DNA from: Bacteroidota bacterium
Lineage (GTDB): Bacteria; Bacteroidota; Ignavibacteria; Palsa-1295
Direction of reading: 5' to 3'
Assembly (NCBI GenBank): GCA_030706385.1
Contig: JAUZOQ010000024.1
Coordinates: 1 to 40,350, forward strand
DNA length: 40,350 nucleotides
Shown: piece by piece, positions 17,601 through 26,140 of the stretch
Layout of the letters: each line of letters starts with the position of its first letter
Position numbering within the stretch: position 1 is the first letter of the stretch
Position numbers and translations under genes: made by a program
Notes under the pieces: generated by a model
What the model was told of the DNA's origin: nothing
Databases searched by the model: none
What the model saw: the letters and a program-made list of their open reading frames with translations, nothing else

Positions 17601-18306
17601 GAATGGTACAGGAAATTCCAATACTGCAGTCGGATTCCAGGCAGGATTTTCGAATACAGATGGATTCTGGAACACCGCTATCGGAACGCAATCCATGCTC
17701 CTTAATGACGTTGGCGCATTTAATACAGCCCTTGGTAGTTTTTCATTGCTCAACAATACCTCCGGCGGTTCGAATGTTGCTATCGGACTCGATGCAGCCC
17801 GCCATAATACGACCGGTGGAGGAAATACAGCCGTCGGAATCATTGCCTTGCGTGAAAATACTTTGGGAAGCAGTAATACGGCTGTTGGCGGTAATGCGCT
17901 GCATGATAATCAGTCCGACAATAACACTGCCATCGGCGCAAGTGCAGGAAGTACGAATAACACCGGCAATCTGAATACTTTCGTCGGTGTGAATACGCAA
18001 CCAGCCGTTACCAATCTCGTTAACGCATCGGCGATCGGAGCGAATGCGCAGGTCGCTGCGAATAATAGTTTAGTGCTTGGTTCGATCGCTGGCGTTAACA
18101 CTGCAGTAGCAAATACGAATGTCGGGATCGGAACAACAACGCCGGCTCGTGCACTACACGTGAAAAGTGCGGCGTTGACGACTGTTCGCATCGAAGGCTT
18201 GCCGACTTTTGCTAACGATGCTGCGGCAGGTGTTGGCGGGCTAGTCTCGGGCGATCTCTATGTTACCAACGTCGGAGGTGATCTTGTGCTAAAAGTAAAG
18301 ATCTGA
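14659..18306 (+). CDS. Large secreted beta-roll repeat protein (NTAxG/NTTG repeats)
   Basis: The 1215-residue protein has a signal peptide ('MYVLGLMLFASANIHAQG'), an N-terminal region of ~180 residues, then some 60 short repeats of the form N-T-A-[VIL]-G-x-x-A-L-x-x-N-T-T-G. This resembles the left-handed beta-roll or trimeric head repeats of YadA-like adhesins and tail-fibre proteins. The C-terminus has 'NVGIGTTTPARALHV' and ends 'SGDLYVTNVGGDLVLKVKI', a tail common in Bacteroidota repeat proteins. No T9SS sorting domain, S74 peptidase domain or YadA anchor is visible, so export beyond the Sec step and attachment are unclear. A surface, adhesive or structural role is inferred from the repeats. 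It is followed by a strong terminator. Confidence 0.8.
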   Translation: MKHLNMYVLGLMLFASANIHAQGRLLGARRLVLDNNDLITANNVYFVDKTGSLGIDNTGTITGTFPSTCALLDLSSITKGFLPPRMTTAQELALCGGSPPEGLIVYNLTTHTLDVAGSGGFISGSFWNQQGNLGTNSVTDFVGTKDAQDLVLRTNNTEVVRMRVDGGIQVPHTTAPNIGVYMKGTNPFLHDFGTDNVFLGANAGNFTLTGIDNTLLGNGSGPLITTGFQNTFIGSLTGISNTTGSNNSFLGFHAGKLTTTGIQNTFIGAGAGELNTTANGNTMLGFQVGFNTSTGANNTYLGTQAGFTSTAGASNTMVGFQAGALNTVNNNVFVGTFTGFSTSTGGQNTAIGTQSMQNNTTGTLNDGLGYGALFANQTGSENSAFGAFTMESNTTGSQNASFGNSSLRLNTTGFWNTATGYVAMENNTTGAENVAVGTSALRSNVIGNQNTAVGMNALFSNTSSVNTAIGAFALTANTTGSENTATGFQALAANTTGLLNCAFGSGALAANTTGNENDAFGRVSMTTNTTGFQNSAYGNASMRLNTTGFWNTALGFAAMENNTTGVQNTAVGTSALRNDVLGNNNTAIGMNALINTTGSDQSAVGAFALAANTTGQFNDAFGIASLNSNTTGSFNTALGRAALQFGTTPSGNVAIGVATLLNSIGTGNVGVGVNSLLGTTTGSFNTAVGYISGPANVVGIQNTFLGALTGSNSTADNNTFVGYHAGNLTTTGAQNTFVGAGAGERNTTAGGGTAVGFQSAFNNSTGGFNTTLGFQAAFSNITGGENTMIGFQAGALNTGSENTGIGAFALFSNTTGILNVAVGSGALQSNTTGNENNAFGRVSMISNTTGFQNSAFGNASMRLNTTGIWNTALGFASTEHNTTGQQNTAVGTSSLRLNVTGSFNTALGINALFNSQGDDNTAVGAFSMQGNTTGLQNVVVGRSALFTSTDGSANTVMGFESMLNYDHSSNNTAIGYQTLHSNGTGNSNTAVGFQAGFSNTDGFWNTAIGTQSMLLNDVGAFNTALGSFSLLNNTSGGSNVAIGLDAARHNTTGGGNTAVGIIALRENTLGSSNTAVGGNALHDNQSDNNTAIGASAGSTNNTGNLNTFVGVNTQPAVTNLVNASAIGANAQVAANNSLVLGSIAGVNTAVANTNVGIGTTTPARALHVKSAALTTVRIEGLPTFANDAAAGVGGLVSGDLYVTNVGGDLVLKVKI
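15240..18000 (+). repeat. Coding tandem repeats with higher-order duplication
   Basis: Units of roughly 42-75 bases encode the NTAxG...NTTG blades. Larger blocks recur. The block starting 'MRLNTTGFWNTALGFAAMEN' near 16279 has homologues 411 bases upstream (near 15868) and 957 bases downstream (near 17236). The 'NTFIGSLTG ... FQAGALNT' block near 15346 recurs about 1419 bases later near 16765. The copies have diverged in sequence, which points to old segmental duplication rather than fresh slippage. Confidence 0.8.
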
Positions 18307-18339
18307 GATCTTCCTGCCGTAAGAACTTCGTTCAATTGA

Positions 18340-18370
18340 AACCCCGCCGATCAGGCGGGGTTTCCCTTTC
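18340..18370. terminator. Rho-independent terminator between convergent genes
   Basis: A 9-bp stem AACCCCGCC (18340-18348) with GGCGGGGTT (18354-18362) and a 5-base loop is followed by TTTCCCTTTC-like sequence on the plus strand and by TTTCAATTG on the minus strand. It ends the beta-roll gene and may also end kdsC arriving from the other side. Confidence 0.85.
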
Positions 18371-18453
18371 TCATAAATAGCAGAAGACTCTAATTCGGAT
18401 CATAATCGATGAGTATTTGGAAAATGCCATCGATCTCAAACGCTATCGATTCG

Positions 18454-19002
18454 TTACTCTTCCAGCTTCCGTAGCTCCAGGATCCAATCGGCAAAATCAC
18501 GAAAGGCACCGTTGCCGCCGCGGGCTCCGGATACATAGTGGACTTCCTGCATGATCACTGCCATGGCATCTCCCGGGCTGGCCGTCAGACCGGCTTTACC
18601 GATTGACCGGATAATCTCGAGATCGTTGACATCGTCACCAATATAGGCAAGATTTTCTACGGCAAGTCCCGTGCGTTGGAGAATGGTCTCCAGGAATTCG
18701 GCTTTATCAATTACACCGGGAAAATAATAGGGTAACTTCAATTTTTCAGAGCGTGCTTTGACAACAGCAGAATTTTCTCTGGTCAGAAATGCTGTTTCGA
18801 TTCCGGCGGCCTGGAGGAGCTCCATTCCCATTCCATCACGGATCGAAAATCGTTTAAGCACTTCCCCGTCGGCTCCGTAATAGACTCCTGTATCTGTCAG
18901 AACACCATCGACGTCAGTCAGGACGAGCTTGATATTGAACGCACGATCGGCAAGTTCTTCAGAATCGAGCTCGCTATTTTCCTGATCTTCTTCGTAATCC
19001 AT
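18454..19002 (-). CDS. kdsC: 3-deoxy-D-manno-octulosonate 8-phosphate phosphatase
   Basis: From the ATG at 19002 the 182-residue protein is a cap-less HAD phosphatase of the KdsC type. Motif I is 'LVLTDVDGVLTDTGVYY' (Asp30 nucleophile, Asp32), followed by 'RFSIRDGMGMELLQAAGI', motif II 'AFLTRE', Lys in 'VIDKAEFLE' and motif III 'YIGDDVNDLEIIRSIG'. The C-terminal 'SGARGGNGAFRDFADWILE' is typical of KdsC. It removes phosphate from KDO-8-P in the making of the KDO sugar of LPS, consistent with a didermic cell and with lptD elsewhere in the window. An N-terminal acidic extension of ~22 residues precedes the domain. Other kds genes are not present here. Confidence 0.93.
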   Translation of the reverse strand: MDYEEDQENSELDSEELADRAFNIKLVLTDVDGVLTDTGVYYGADGEVLKRFSIRDGMGMELLQAAGIETAFLTRENSAVVKARSEKLKLPYYFPGVIDKAEFLETILQRTGLAVENLAYIGDDVNDLEIIRSIGKAGLTASPGDAMAVIMQEVHYVSGARGGNGAFRDFADWILELRKLEE

Positions 19003-19100
19003 AGTTGTAATGATTAGTGGAGCATTGAGTACGTAAATTTTTTTGTTCTTGTTCCGCAACCCACAGAAGAAGATTTTGGCTGCATTTGAGAGAAGTTTTG

Positions 19101-19108
19101 TAAATTTG
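19101..19108 (+). promoter_or_regulatory. Likely -7 element for the second propeller gene
   Basis: TAAATTTG matches TAnnTTTG, 65 bases before the ATG at 19174. A TTTG at 19075-19078 lies 22 bases upstream, slightly long for the -33 spacing. Confidence 0.4.
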
Positions 19109-19173
19109 TATTATTGGGTGCTCTTGTACTCCCAACCGGATTTCTTGTTTTACTAATACCACTTATCTTGATC

Positions 19174-21297
19174 ATGAAAAGCATCATCGTCCTATTCCTT
19201 GTTATCGCTTTTGGTTCAACATCACCTGCACAAAATTTCTGGCAGCAGACGGCGGGTCCCGGAGCAGGCTCCGTCATTGCCTTTGGCAAAGGAACCGGCA
19301 GTACGGTTCTTGCTGCGACAAACACAGAAGTATATCGTTCGACTAACTTTGGCGCGGAATGGCTTCCGCTATCAAAGACATTCGATCTGACGAATTCCGA
19401 TGTCCTTTCTAGCGATACCAGCGGCAGAATCTTTATCGCCGATACGTATGGCCTCTACGAATCCACGGATAACGGCTCTTCCTGGCAGCCGATCGGAGCA
19501 TCGCTTTCCGGCAATACGTTTAACGGAATTACCGTCAGTGCGCACGATATTGTTTTTGTCGGCACATATGCCAATGGCGTCTACCGCTCGATCGATCACG
19601 GCGCAACCTGGACTCAGTCAAAGAACGGTCTGCCGACGGAACCGGGCATTGGCGATCTCTACTCGATTGACGGGTTGTATTCGGCTCCCAACGGAAGCGT
19701 ATTCGCACTTACGACTGGGGGCTTGGCACGAACAACGAACGATGGAAACTCATGGCAGATCGTCGGCGGAGCAGCGATTCCATCAACGATCGTCTCACTC
19801 GCTGCAAGTTCGACAGGCAGGCTCTTCCTTACCACGACTCTGGGTCTGCTTTCTTCGGATGATAACGGCGACACGTGGATAAATCTATCCAACAAAAACG
19901 GTCTGGCAACAACACTTGCATGGAAAGTCGCTACCGATGGCGGCCAAACCATTCTTATGAGTGCAATCGAAGGATTATGGATCTCCTCCGATAACGGTGC
20001 CTCGTGGAATTCCTCGCGTCCCCCGCAAGTCTACGATGAAGACCAGGCACTCTATCTCGATTCGAACGCCGTGCATATCTATGATGGAATGCAATACAGC
20101 GGCATCTATTATTCAAATGATAAAGGTGCTTCGTGGGTAGCAAGGAGTCTGGGCCTGATCGATACAAAGATATCATCGTTGGCCACTGACGGTCTGGGCA
20201 ATCTCTTTGCTCAAGGGGTGAGTTCGACGTACGGAAATGCAATCTACGGTACTAGCAACCTCGGCGATACATGGGACACTTTGATGACAGGTTCTGATTT
20301 CAGAGCCGTTGCAGCGGCTCCGAATAACGATCTTTATACGTGCGCCTATGGTGACGGCATTTATCGTTCGAGCGATCATGGAGCGTCGTGGCAGAAAGAA
20401 ACTTCTTTACCAGGATTGTATAAGGATAAGCCAAGCACGCTCACCGTCACACCATCAGGAGTAGTTTTTGCCGGTGGGGATAATGGCGTAATATACCGAT
20501 CCGATAAACCCGGAGTCTGGTCGATCAAAGTGAGCGGTCTGACTTCTTCTCCGATCACCATGCTCGGTGCCAATAAAACTAGCGATGTCTTTGCTGCAAA
20601 TGCCGACGGACTTTTTCGAACGACGAATAACGGTGCAAGCTGGGAGCAGTTATCAGGCGCTCCCGGAGGTGTCGTAGCTTTCGCTGCAGATTCCAGCGGC
20701 AACATTTACGTCGTGACCGAAGCATCGGCAGTGCACCTATCCACCAATAACGGCGATAGCTGGAATCCAACGGGTTTATCCGGAGCAAGTGCTATCGCAG
20801 TGAATAACGTGGGGACTGTTTATGCCGTCGGTACTTTCGGCACAAAATATTCAAACGATCATGGAAGCACCTGGACTACCAACAGCGAACTCAGCGCATA
20901 TTCACCGACACAACTCATCGTCCATAATAGCGAACGGCTAATTGCCGGTACCAATGCGAACGGAGTATTTCGTAGCCTGCCTACTGCTGCAAGCGGAGTC
21001 GGTTCTCAAAGTTCAGTGGCGGGTCTTGTATTCATTGAGGATAATTATCCGAATCCATTTTCGCAGAAGACGACGATCCGGTATTCCTTATCCAGGCCTG
21101 GAATGGTTACTGTCGAAATCTACGATAATTGCGGGAAGAAGATCACAACGCTATGTCATATATACGAACTTCAAGGAGAACATGACATTATCTTCGATGC
21201 TGCCTCACTTCGTCTGGCAAGTGGTATCTATAATTGCCGAATAGAGTGCGACGGTGTTGCGGCGACAAAATCTGTGGATTACCTCGAGTTCCGTTAA
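19174..21297 (+). CDS. Secreted BNR-propeller protein with T9SS sorting domain
   Basis: The start at 19174 gives a clean signal peptide ('MKSIIVLFLVIAFGSTSPAQ'). The 707-residue protein is then composed of Asp-box blades such as 'YESTDNGSSWQPIG', 'YRSSDHGASWQKET' and 'HLSTNNGDSWNPTG' (S-x-D-x-G-x-x-W), as in the paralogue at 1970-4087. The C-terminal ~85 residues, 'NYPNPFSQKTTIRYSLSRPG' to the end, form a T9SS type A sorting domain with the usual YPNPF motif. It is likely exported to the cell surface or medium; the ligand is unknown. Its stop codon overlaps the stop of the convergent gene at 21294 by a few bases. Confidence 0.88.
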   Translation: MKSIIVLFLVIAFGSTSPAQNFWQQTAGPGAGSVIAFGKGTGSTVLAATNTEVYRSTNFGAEWLPLSKTFDLTNSDVLSSDTSGRIFIADTYGLYESTDNGSSWQPIGASLSGNTFNGITVSAHDIVFVGTYANGVYRSIDHGATWTQSKNGLPTEPGIGDLYSIDGLYSAPNGSVFALTTGGLARTTNDGNSWQIVGGAAIPSTIVSLAASSTGRLFLTTTLGLLSSDDNGDTWINLSNKNGLATTLAWKVATDGGQTILMSAIEGLWISSDNGASWNSSRPPQVYDEDQALYLDSNAVHIYDGMQYSGIYYSNDKGASWVARSLGLIDTKISSLATDGLGNLFAQGVSSTYGNAIYGTSNLGDTWDTLMTGSDFRAVAAAPNNDLYTCAYGDGIYRSSDHGASWQKETSLPGLYKDKPSTLTVTPSGVVFAGGDNGVIYRSDKPGVWSIKVSGLTSSPITMLGANKTSDVFAANADGLFRTTNNGASWEQLSGAPGGVVAFAADSSGNIYVVTEASAVHLSTNNGDSWNPTGLSGASAIAVNNVGTVYAVGTFGTKYSNDHGSTWTTNSELSAYSPTQLIVHNSERLIAGTNANGVFRSLPTAASGVGSQSSVAGLVFIEDNYPNPFSQKTTIRYSLSRPGMVTVEIYDNCGKKITTLCHIYELQGEHDIIFDAASLRLASGIYNCRIECDGVAATKSVDYLEFR

Positions 21298-22163
21298 TGA
21301 ATGATCAACGATCGCATGGAGATCGATCCACCAAGATTCTTTGCATTGAAGAATGCAAGGTTTTCATTCTTCTGCTGCAAGGCGATGGCATAGAGAAGTG
21401 GAAGGTAGTGCTCGTTCGTTGGAATGGAAAGCTTAGCGATTGATCCGTAATCCTCGTAATGAATAATTGATTTGTGATCCCTCTCTTCCAGGGCTTTACG
21501 GATCTTATCATCGAATTCAACGGCCCAATCGAATCCATCGGGCATTTCGAGCCGAACCATGCGCAAGTTATGCACGATATTCCCGCTTCCGATAATTAGT
21601 ATACCCTTCTTCCGAAGTTCTTGAAGCTCTTTGGCGAGTTCATAATGGTACTCCGGAGGCTGGGTGTAATCGAGGCTGAGCTGATACGTCGGAATATCGG
21701 CGTTCGGAAACATTCGTGCCAGCACTGACCATGTGCCGTGATCAAGCCCCCAGTCCTCATCAAGAGAGACGGAAGTCTTTTTGATCAGTTCTTTCGTCTC
21801 TTTGGCAAATTCCGGAGAGCCCGGAGCCGGATACTGCTTATCGAATAAAGCCTTTGGAAATCCTCCGAAGTCATGAATCGTCTGTGGTTTCTCCATCGCC
21901 GTTACCATCGTCCCACGCGTCTGCCAATGGGCCGATACACAGAGAATCGCTTTCGGTTTTGGCAAGGATTTTCCGACATTCATCCACCCGGTGCTGAACT
22001 CATTATCTTCGATCGCATTCATCGGCGAGCCATGGCCGACAAAAAGCACGGGCATGATCGAGTCCGAATCTTTCGATGCAGCAAAAATATCTTTGAAGTC
22101 CTTTACAGTACTCATTGCCAATATTCCTAATCCTGTTTGTTGAAGAAATGATCTGCGGTTCAT
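21294..22163 (-). CDS. 4,5-DOPA extradiol-dioxygenase-like enzyme with Tat signal
   Basis: The 289-residue protein from the ATG at 22163 belongs to the YgiD/LigB class of metal-dependent extradiol dioxygenases. Ligand motifs are 'LFVGHGSPMNAI', 'CVSAHWQTRG', 'IIGSGNIVHNLR' and 'PTNEHYLPLLYA'. The N-terminus 'MNRRSFLQQTGLGILAMS' is a twin-arginine signal (RRSFLQ), unusual because many YgiD proteins are cytoplasmic. It suggests export of the folded metalloprotein. An in-frame ATG at 22184 lies directly after the T run of the ftsH terminator, so 22163 with AAGGGG upstream was chosen. YgiD-type enzymes cleave catechols such as DOPA; the real substrate here is unknown. Confidence 0.82.
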   Translation of the reverse strand: MNRRSFLQQTGLGILAMSTVKDFKDIFAASKDSDSIMPVLFVGHGSPMNAIEDNEFSTGWMNVGKSLPKPKAILCVSAHWQTRGTMVTAMEKPQTIHDFGGFPKALFDKQYPAPGSPEFAKETKELIKKTSVSLDEDWGLDHGTWSVLARMFPNADIPTYQLSLDYTQPPEYHYELAKELQELRKKGILIIGSGNIVHNLRMVRLEMPDGFDWAVEFDDKIRKALEERDHKSIIHYEDYGSIAKLSIPTNEHYLPLLYAIALQQKNENLAFFNAKNLGGSISMRSLIIH

Positions 22164-22184
22164 TCTGACTGAAAACCCCTTCAT

Positions 22185-22214
22185 AAAAAGAGAAGGCACA
22201 CAATGTGTGCCTTC
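22185..22214 (-). terminator. Rho-independent terminator after ftsH
   Basis: A perfect 10-bp stem GAAGGCACAC (22192-22201) with GTGTGCCTTC (22205-22214) and a 3-base loop is followed on the minus strand by TCTTTTTAT. It lies 35 bases past the ftsH stop and touches the ATG at 22184, so any transcript of the DOPA-dioxygenase-like gene must come from readthrough or a promoter hidden in this short gap. Confidence 0.85.
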
Positions 22215-22248
22215 AGAAAACCTCAACCGTTGCACACGAAGACTCCGC

Positions 22249-24456
22249 TTATGCAGGCATCGGTGCGATTCCGCCAAGATCTCCGAGCGGCGGGATCTTT
22301 ACATTATCGGCGATCGTAAATTTTTCCTTCGTCTTCTCGACAGGCTTCTTCTTTTCGAATGGAGGAAGTGTTCCGCCTGCGATAATGATATCGATCTCCG
22401 TAGAGTTCAGCGTCTCGCGTGTAAGCAATTCCAGAGACATCCGATGCAACGTGTGAATATTATCCTTGAGGATCTTATCCGCCCGTTCCATGCCTGTTTC
22501 GACGATATGCCTGATCTCTTCATCGATCATCCTGCCTGTCGAATCCGAGAACGTCTTGCTATTGGACATATCCCGGCCGAGGAAGACTTCATGCTCGCCC
22601 TGTCCGTATTTCAGCGGACCGAGCTTCTCCGACATACCCCAGTCACAGACCATCTTGCGGGCAATATCGGTTGCGCGCTCAATATCATTGCCTGCTCCTG
22701 TGGTGATACGATTAAAGATCAATTTTTCCGCTGCGCGTCCGCCTAAAGCGTAGGCAATAACTGCTTCGAGATACTCACGTGAATACGTATGCTTCTCATC
22801 GATCGGAAGATAGCTGGTGACGCCAAGCGCTCTGCCACGCGGAATGATCGTAACCTTATGGACGGGATCTGCATCGGGTATCATTCGTGCAACAAGCACG
22901 TGTCCGCTTTCATGGTAGGCCGTAGTCTTCTTCTCTTCATCGCTGATGATAAAGGATGTGCGTTCGACGCCCATCATCACCTTATCTTTAGCATTCTCAA
23001 AATCCTGCATCGTGATACGATCGACATTCCTGCGTGCAGCCAGAAGCGCAGCTTCATTGACCAAGTTTGCAAGGTCGGCGCCCGATAATCCAGGAGTGCC
23101 TTTGGCAAGCACTTCAAGATCGACATCGCTAGCAAGCGGCGTTAGGCGTGTATGCACTTTCAATATTCCCTCGCGGCCGCGAACATCGGGGCGATCGACA
23201 ACAACTTGCCTATCGAATCTACCCGGACGAAGCAGAGCAGGATCGAGTACATCAGGACGGTTTGTTGCCGCCATGATAATAACTCCGTTATTCTGATCGA
23301 AGCCATCCATCTCAACAAGAAGCTGATTCAATGTTTGCTCCCGCTCATCGTGACCGCCGCCCAAACCTGCACCGCGATGACGACCGACGGCATCGATCTC
23401 ATCGATAAAAACGATACACGGAGCATTCTTCTTTGCCTGATCGAAAAGATCGCGTACACGTGAAGCTCCGACTCCGACAAACATTTCCACAAAGTCCGCG
23501 CCTGATATGGAAAGAAATGGAACACCTGCTTCACCGGCAACTGCACGTGCTAAAAGGGTCTTTCCCGTTCCGGGAGGGCCGAGCAACAGTACGCCGCGCG
23601 GGATCTTTCCGCCCAAACGCTGGAATTTCGTCGGCTCTTTTAAGAACTCGATGATCTCCTGCAATTCAACTTTCGCCTCATCGGCTCCGGATACGTCGGC
23701 GAATGTAACTTTCGGTGCCTTATCATCGGCAAGCTTTGCGCGCGACTTCCCGAAAGAGAATATTCCCTTCGGGCCGTTCATGCCCTGATTCTGCATTCTA
23801 CGCATCAGGAAGATCCAGAATACTCCTAAAATGATCCAGGGAAGGAAACTCACTAAGCCATCCATCCATGTGCTGGTCGAATCTTCTTTCGAGATCGTAA
23901 GCCCCTTTTCATTCCAGATCTTGTATTGATCGTTCAGAGTCTCGGGAATAAGATTGGTGACGATATGCTCAGTGGTAACGGGCGCCTTTCCGGCGACCGG
24001 GTTCTCAATGGTTTCCTGATGTTTGAACGTGCCATGAAAACGGTACTGGTTCAGTCCGTATTGCTCGATCTTTCCATTCTGGAATTTGCCATCGGCAAGA
24101 AGCTGTTGGTATCTGGTATTGGTAACTTCGACTTCGGCCGGCTCGCCATTCCCCTTGAAAAGGAAGAATAAACCTGCAACGCCGACGAACATCACTGCCC
24201 AAAGGAGTAACGTGCGGAAGATATGGCTGAGATTGGTCTCGTTACCCTGGCGATTTGGTGGAAGCTTTGGCGACATATTATTGCGCTTGGGCGCCGGACG
24301 TTTTTCGCCCGAACGTGAAGCATTCTTCCCATTCGAACTTACGGGGCGCTGCTCTTTTTTTGTCGTACGTTCATTAACCGGAGTTTTCGATTCGGCGGGA
24401 GTTTCTGTTTCCGGTTTCATGCCCGAAGGTTCGGGAATATTTGTCATTTCTGCCAT
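22249..24456 (-). CDS. ftsH: ATP-dependent zinc metalloprotease FtsH
   Basis: The 735-residue protein has an extended Lys/Pro-rich cytoplasmic N-terminus (~75 residues), TM1 ('[18 protein letters not shown]'), a periplasmic loop and TM2 ('[15 protein letters not shown]'). The AAA domain follows with Walker A 'GPPGTGKT' at 293-300, Walker B '[15 protein letters not shown]' and SRH '[20 protein letters not shown]'. The peptidase domain has the zinc motif HESGH (His515, Glu516, His519). FtsH degrades misfolded membrane proteins and short-lived regulators and is usually essential. It is transcribed in the same direction as tilS upstream, but a hairpin at 24637-24660 probably separates the two units. 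Confidence 0.98.
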   Translation of the reverse strand: MAEMTNIPEPSGMKPETETPAESKTPVNERTTKKEQRPVSSNGKNASRSGEKRPAPKRNNMSPKLPPNRQGNETNLSHIFRTLLLWAVMFVGVAGLFFLFKGNGEPAEVEVTNTRYQQLLADGKFQNGKIEQYGLNQYRFHGTFKHQETIENPVAGKAPVTTEHIVTNLIPETLNDQYKIWNEKGLTISKEDSTSTWMDGLVSFLPWIILGVFWIFLMRRMQNQGMNGPKGIFSFGKSRAKLADDKAPKVTFADVSGADEAKVELQEIIEFLKEPTKFQRLGGKIPRGVLLLGPPGTGKTLLARAVAGEAGVPFLSISGADFVEMFVGVGASRVRDLFDQAKKNAPCIVFIDEIDAVGRHRGAGLGGGHDEREQTLNQLLVEMDGFDQNNGVIIMAATNRPDVLDPALLRPGRFDRQVVVDRPDVRGREGILKVHTRLTPLASDVDLEVLAKGTPGLSGADLANLVNEAALLAARRNVDRITMQDFENAKDKVMMGVERTSFIISDEEKKTTAYHESGHVLVARMIPDADPVHKVTIIPRGRALGVTSYLPIDEKHTYSREYLEAVIAYALGGRAAEKLIFNRITTGAGNDIERATDIARKMVCDWGMSEKLGPLKYGQGEHEVFLGRDMSNSKTFSDSTGRMIDEEIRHIVETGMERADKILKDNIHTLHRMSLELLTRETLNSTEIDIIIAGGTLPPFEKKKPVEKTKEKFTIADNVKIPPLGDLGGIAPMPA

Positions 24457-24628
24457 TTTCTGTTCATACTAACGGTTGCGTGGATTTGCGCTGCCGTTAC
24501 CATTTATATATAGTAATTGAAATTTGTGTTCGTCTGTACTCTTCCGTAATGGGAAACACCCTTTAGAGAATGTGAGTTCGGAGCCGTTTGAATAAGTCAT
24601 TTCATCCTAAAATGAGCCATTTCGGCAA

Positions 24629-24660
24629 CATAAGAAAGGCGGACCCGAGATAGTCCGCCT
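24629..24660 (-). terminator. Terminator after tilS
   Basis: The 8-bp stem AGGCGGAC (24637-24644) with GTCCGCCT (24653-24660) lies 20 bases beyond the tilS stop. On the minus strand it is followed by TTCTTATG, a modest T-rich tail. Confidence 0.6.
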
Positions 24661-24679
24661 ACTCCTGAAGTCTTTCCAT

Positions 24680-26140
24680 TTAGATAATACGTCTTAACTC
24701 TAAGGCTGTTTCGGATTTGGCCGAAAGCCGACCGAATTCAGCACTTCTGATGCCCGGAATCCAGAGAATGAACTCCGGCTCATCCTGGAAGACGACTACG
24801 GGGACAAAATATTTTAATCTTCGGCTCTTTATTCCCGCTTCGCTCAAGATATCGCTTACAAGACGGGACTTCCCTTTCATGCCGAAAGGCTGGATCCGAT
24901 CGCCTTGCTTCCAGTAGCGAATCCGCAGTCTCCGGCCTTCGAGATCGGAAAATTTGAAGTATGCACAATTCGAATCGCCGGGTTTATCCCAACTACGAAC
25001 CTTCTTTGCAGCAATGAACCCGGCTGGAGTCTTCACTCTTTTGCCAATGATAAGATCATGACCGTTAACCGGAGGAGTATCGATATTTTCGATCGTAACA
25101 TACTTGCCATCATGAGCAATAACAACTTCTTTCGAAAGAGCAAAACTCTTCTCAGATGGATACTCTAAAAAAGATTCTAAGAGCAACGAACGAATGTGAT
25201 CAAGCGATACGAGTTTTTCGGATAATGCCGATGCCTCACGAGTGATCAACTCCCGCCGCAAGAAATCTGGTGCTGCGTGAAGGATCTTCCGATCGAGCGA
25301 GACGATCTTGCGATTCGGAAAGTAAGAAGGCTGCTCTGCAATCGCTTTCGCACGAAGGACCCTAACCTCATTTTCGATATAGGCAGCGACCGATGCAATA
25401 TTGCGCGACATCTTCGCAAATCCGGAGTATACATTCCTGTCCTTATAGGCCTTCTCCAGTGCGGGAAATACCTGATGCCTCAGGCGGTTGCGCTGAAAAT
25501 CCAGAGAGTCATTCGAAGCATCTTCGCGATACGGAATATTCTTTTCTGCAGCGAAGGCGCGCAACTCGCTCTTATTCACACCGAGCAGAGGCCGAATGAG
25601 AACACAGTCCGACGTGATCTTTCGTGACTCGGGAATGCCCTGCAATCCATTGAGGCCGGCTCCGCGAACAATGTTCATCAGCACTGTCTCTGCCTGATCG
25701 TTCGCCGTATGTGCAGTGGCGACAAAATCGAATTTCTTCGACGTGACGGCTGCAGCGATCTTGTCGTACCGCAAAGTCCGTGCAGCTTCTTCCGTGCCGA
25801 TGTTTTTCAGAACGGAGTAAGCGTTCGTATCGACTGAAAAGATTTGAATGGGAACTCGTAATTTTCCGGCGAATTGCTTCACAAGCAATTCGTCCTTATC
25901 CGATTCTTTGCCTCGAAGACCATGATTAATATGGATGAGCGCAAGTTTTTTCAGATGCCCTTTTTTTCGTAGATCGTTCAGAATGAAGGCAAGCGACATG
26001 GAATCGACTCCGCCGCTTGTAGCCACGAGTACCGATGACGTGCTCTTAACTCCGAGCCGCGAGATGGCGTGAGCGACAATACTTGTAATACCTTCTTCCT
26101 TTGCTCTCATCTGAATTAGCAACGGTTTAGAACTGCCCAT
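24680..26140 (-). CDS. tilS: tRNA(Ile)-lysidine synthase TilS
   Basis: The 486-residue protein has the PP-loop ATPase motif SGGVDS at 42-47 ('VLVATSGGVDSMSLAFILND'), then 'LIHINHGLRGKESDKDE', 'ATAHTANDQAETVLMNIVRG' and 'IRPLLGVNKSELRAFA', all TilS hallmarks. A C-terminal TilS domain has 'IRYWKQGDRIQPFGMKGKSR' and 'SDILSEAGI'. TilS converts C34 of the CAU-anticodon tRNA-Ile to lysidine so that AUA codons are read; it is essential in most bacteria. The ATG at 26140 has a good AGGAAAG site and overlaps the end of lptD by 14 bases, so the two are coupled. A second ATG at 26110 is possible. Confidence 0.96.
   Translation of the reverse strand: MGSSKPLLIQMRAKEEGITSIVAHAISRLGVKSTSSVLVATSGGVDSMSLAFILNDLRKKGHLKKLALIHINHGLRGKESDKDELLVKQFAGKLRVPIQIFSVDTNAYSVLKNIGTEEAARTLRYDKIAAAVTSKKFDFVATAHTANDQAETVLMNIVRGAGLNGLQGIPESRKITSDCVLIRPLLGVNKSELRAFAAEKNIPYREDASNDSLDFQRNRLRHQVFPALEKAYKDRNVYSGFAKMSRNIASVAAYIENEVRVLRAKAIAEQPSYFPNRKIVSLDRKILHAAPDFLRRELITREASALSEKLVSLDHIRSLLLESFLEYPSEKSFALSKEVVIAHDGKYVTIENIDTPPVNGHDLIIGKRVKTPAGFIAAKKVRSWDKPGDSNCAYFKFSDLEGRRLRIRYWKQGDRIQPFGMKGKSRLVSDILSEAGIKSRRLKYFVPVVVFQDEPEFILWIPGIRSAEFGRLSAKSETALELRRII

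Noticed and set aside
15240-18000. Regular direct repeats that could suggest a CRISPR array
   Set aside because: They keep one open frame, the copies are diverged and there are no constant-length spacers or cas genes; they are coding repeats.
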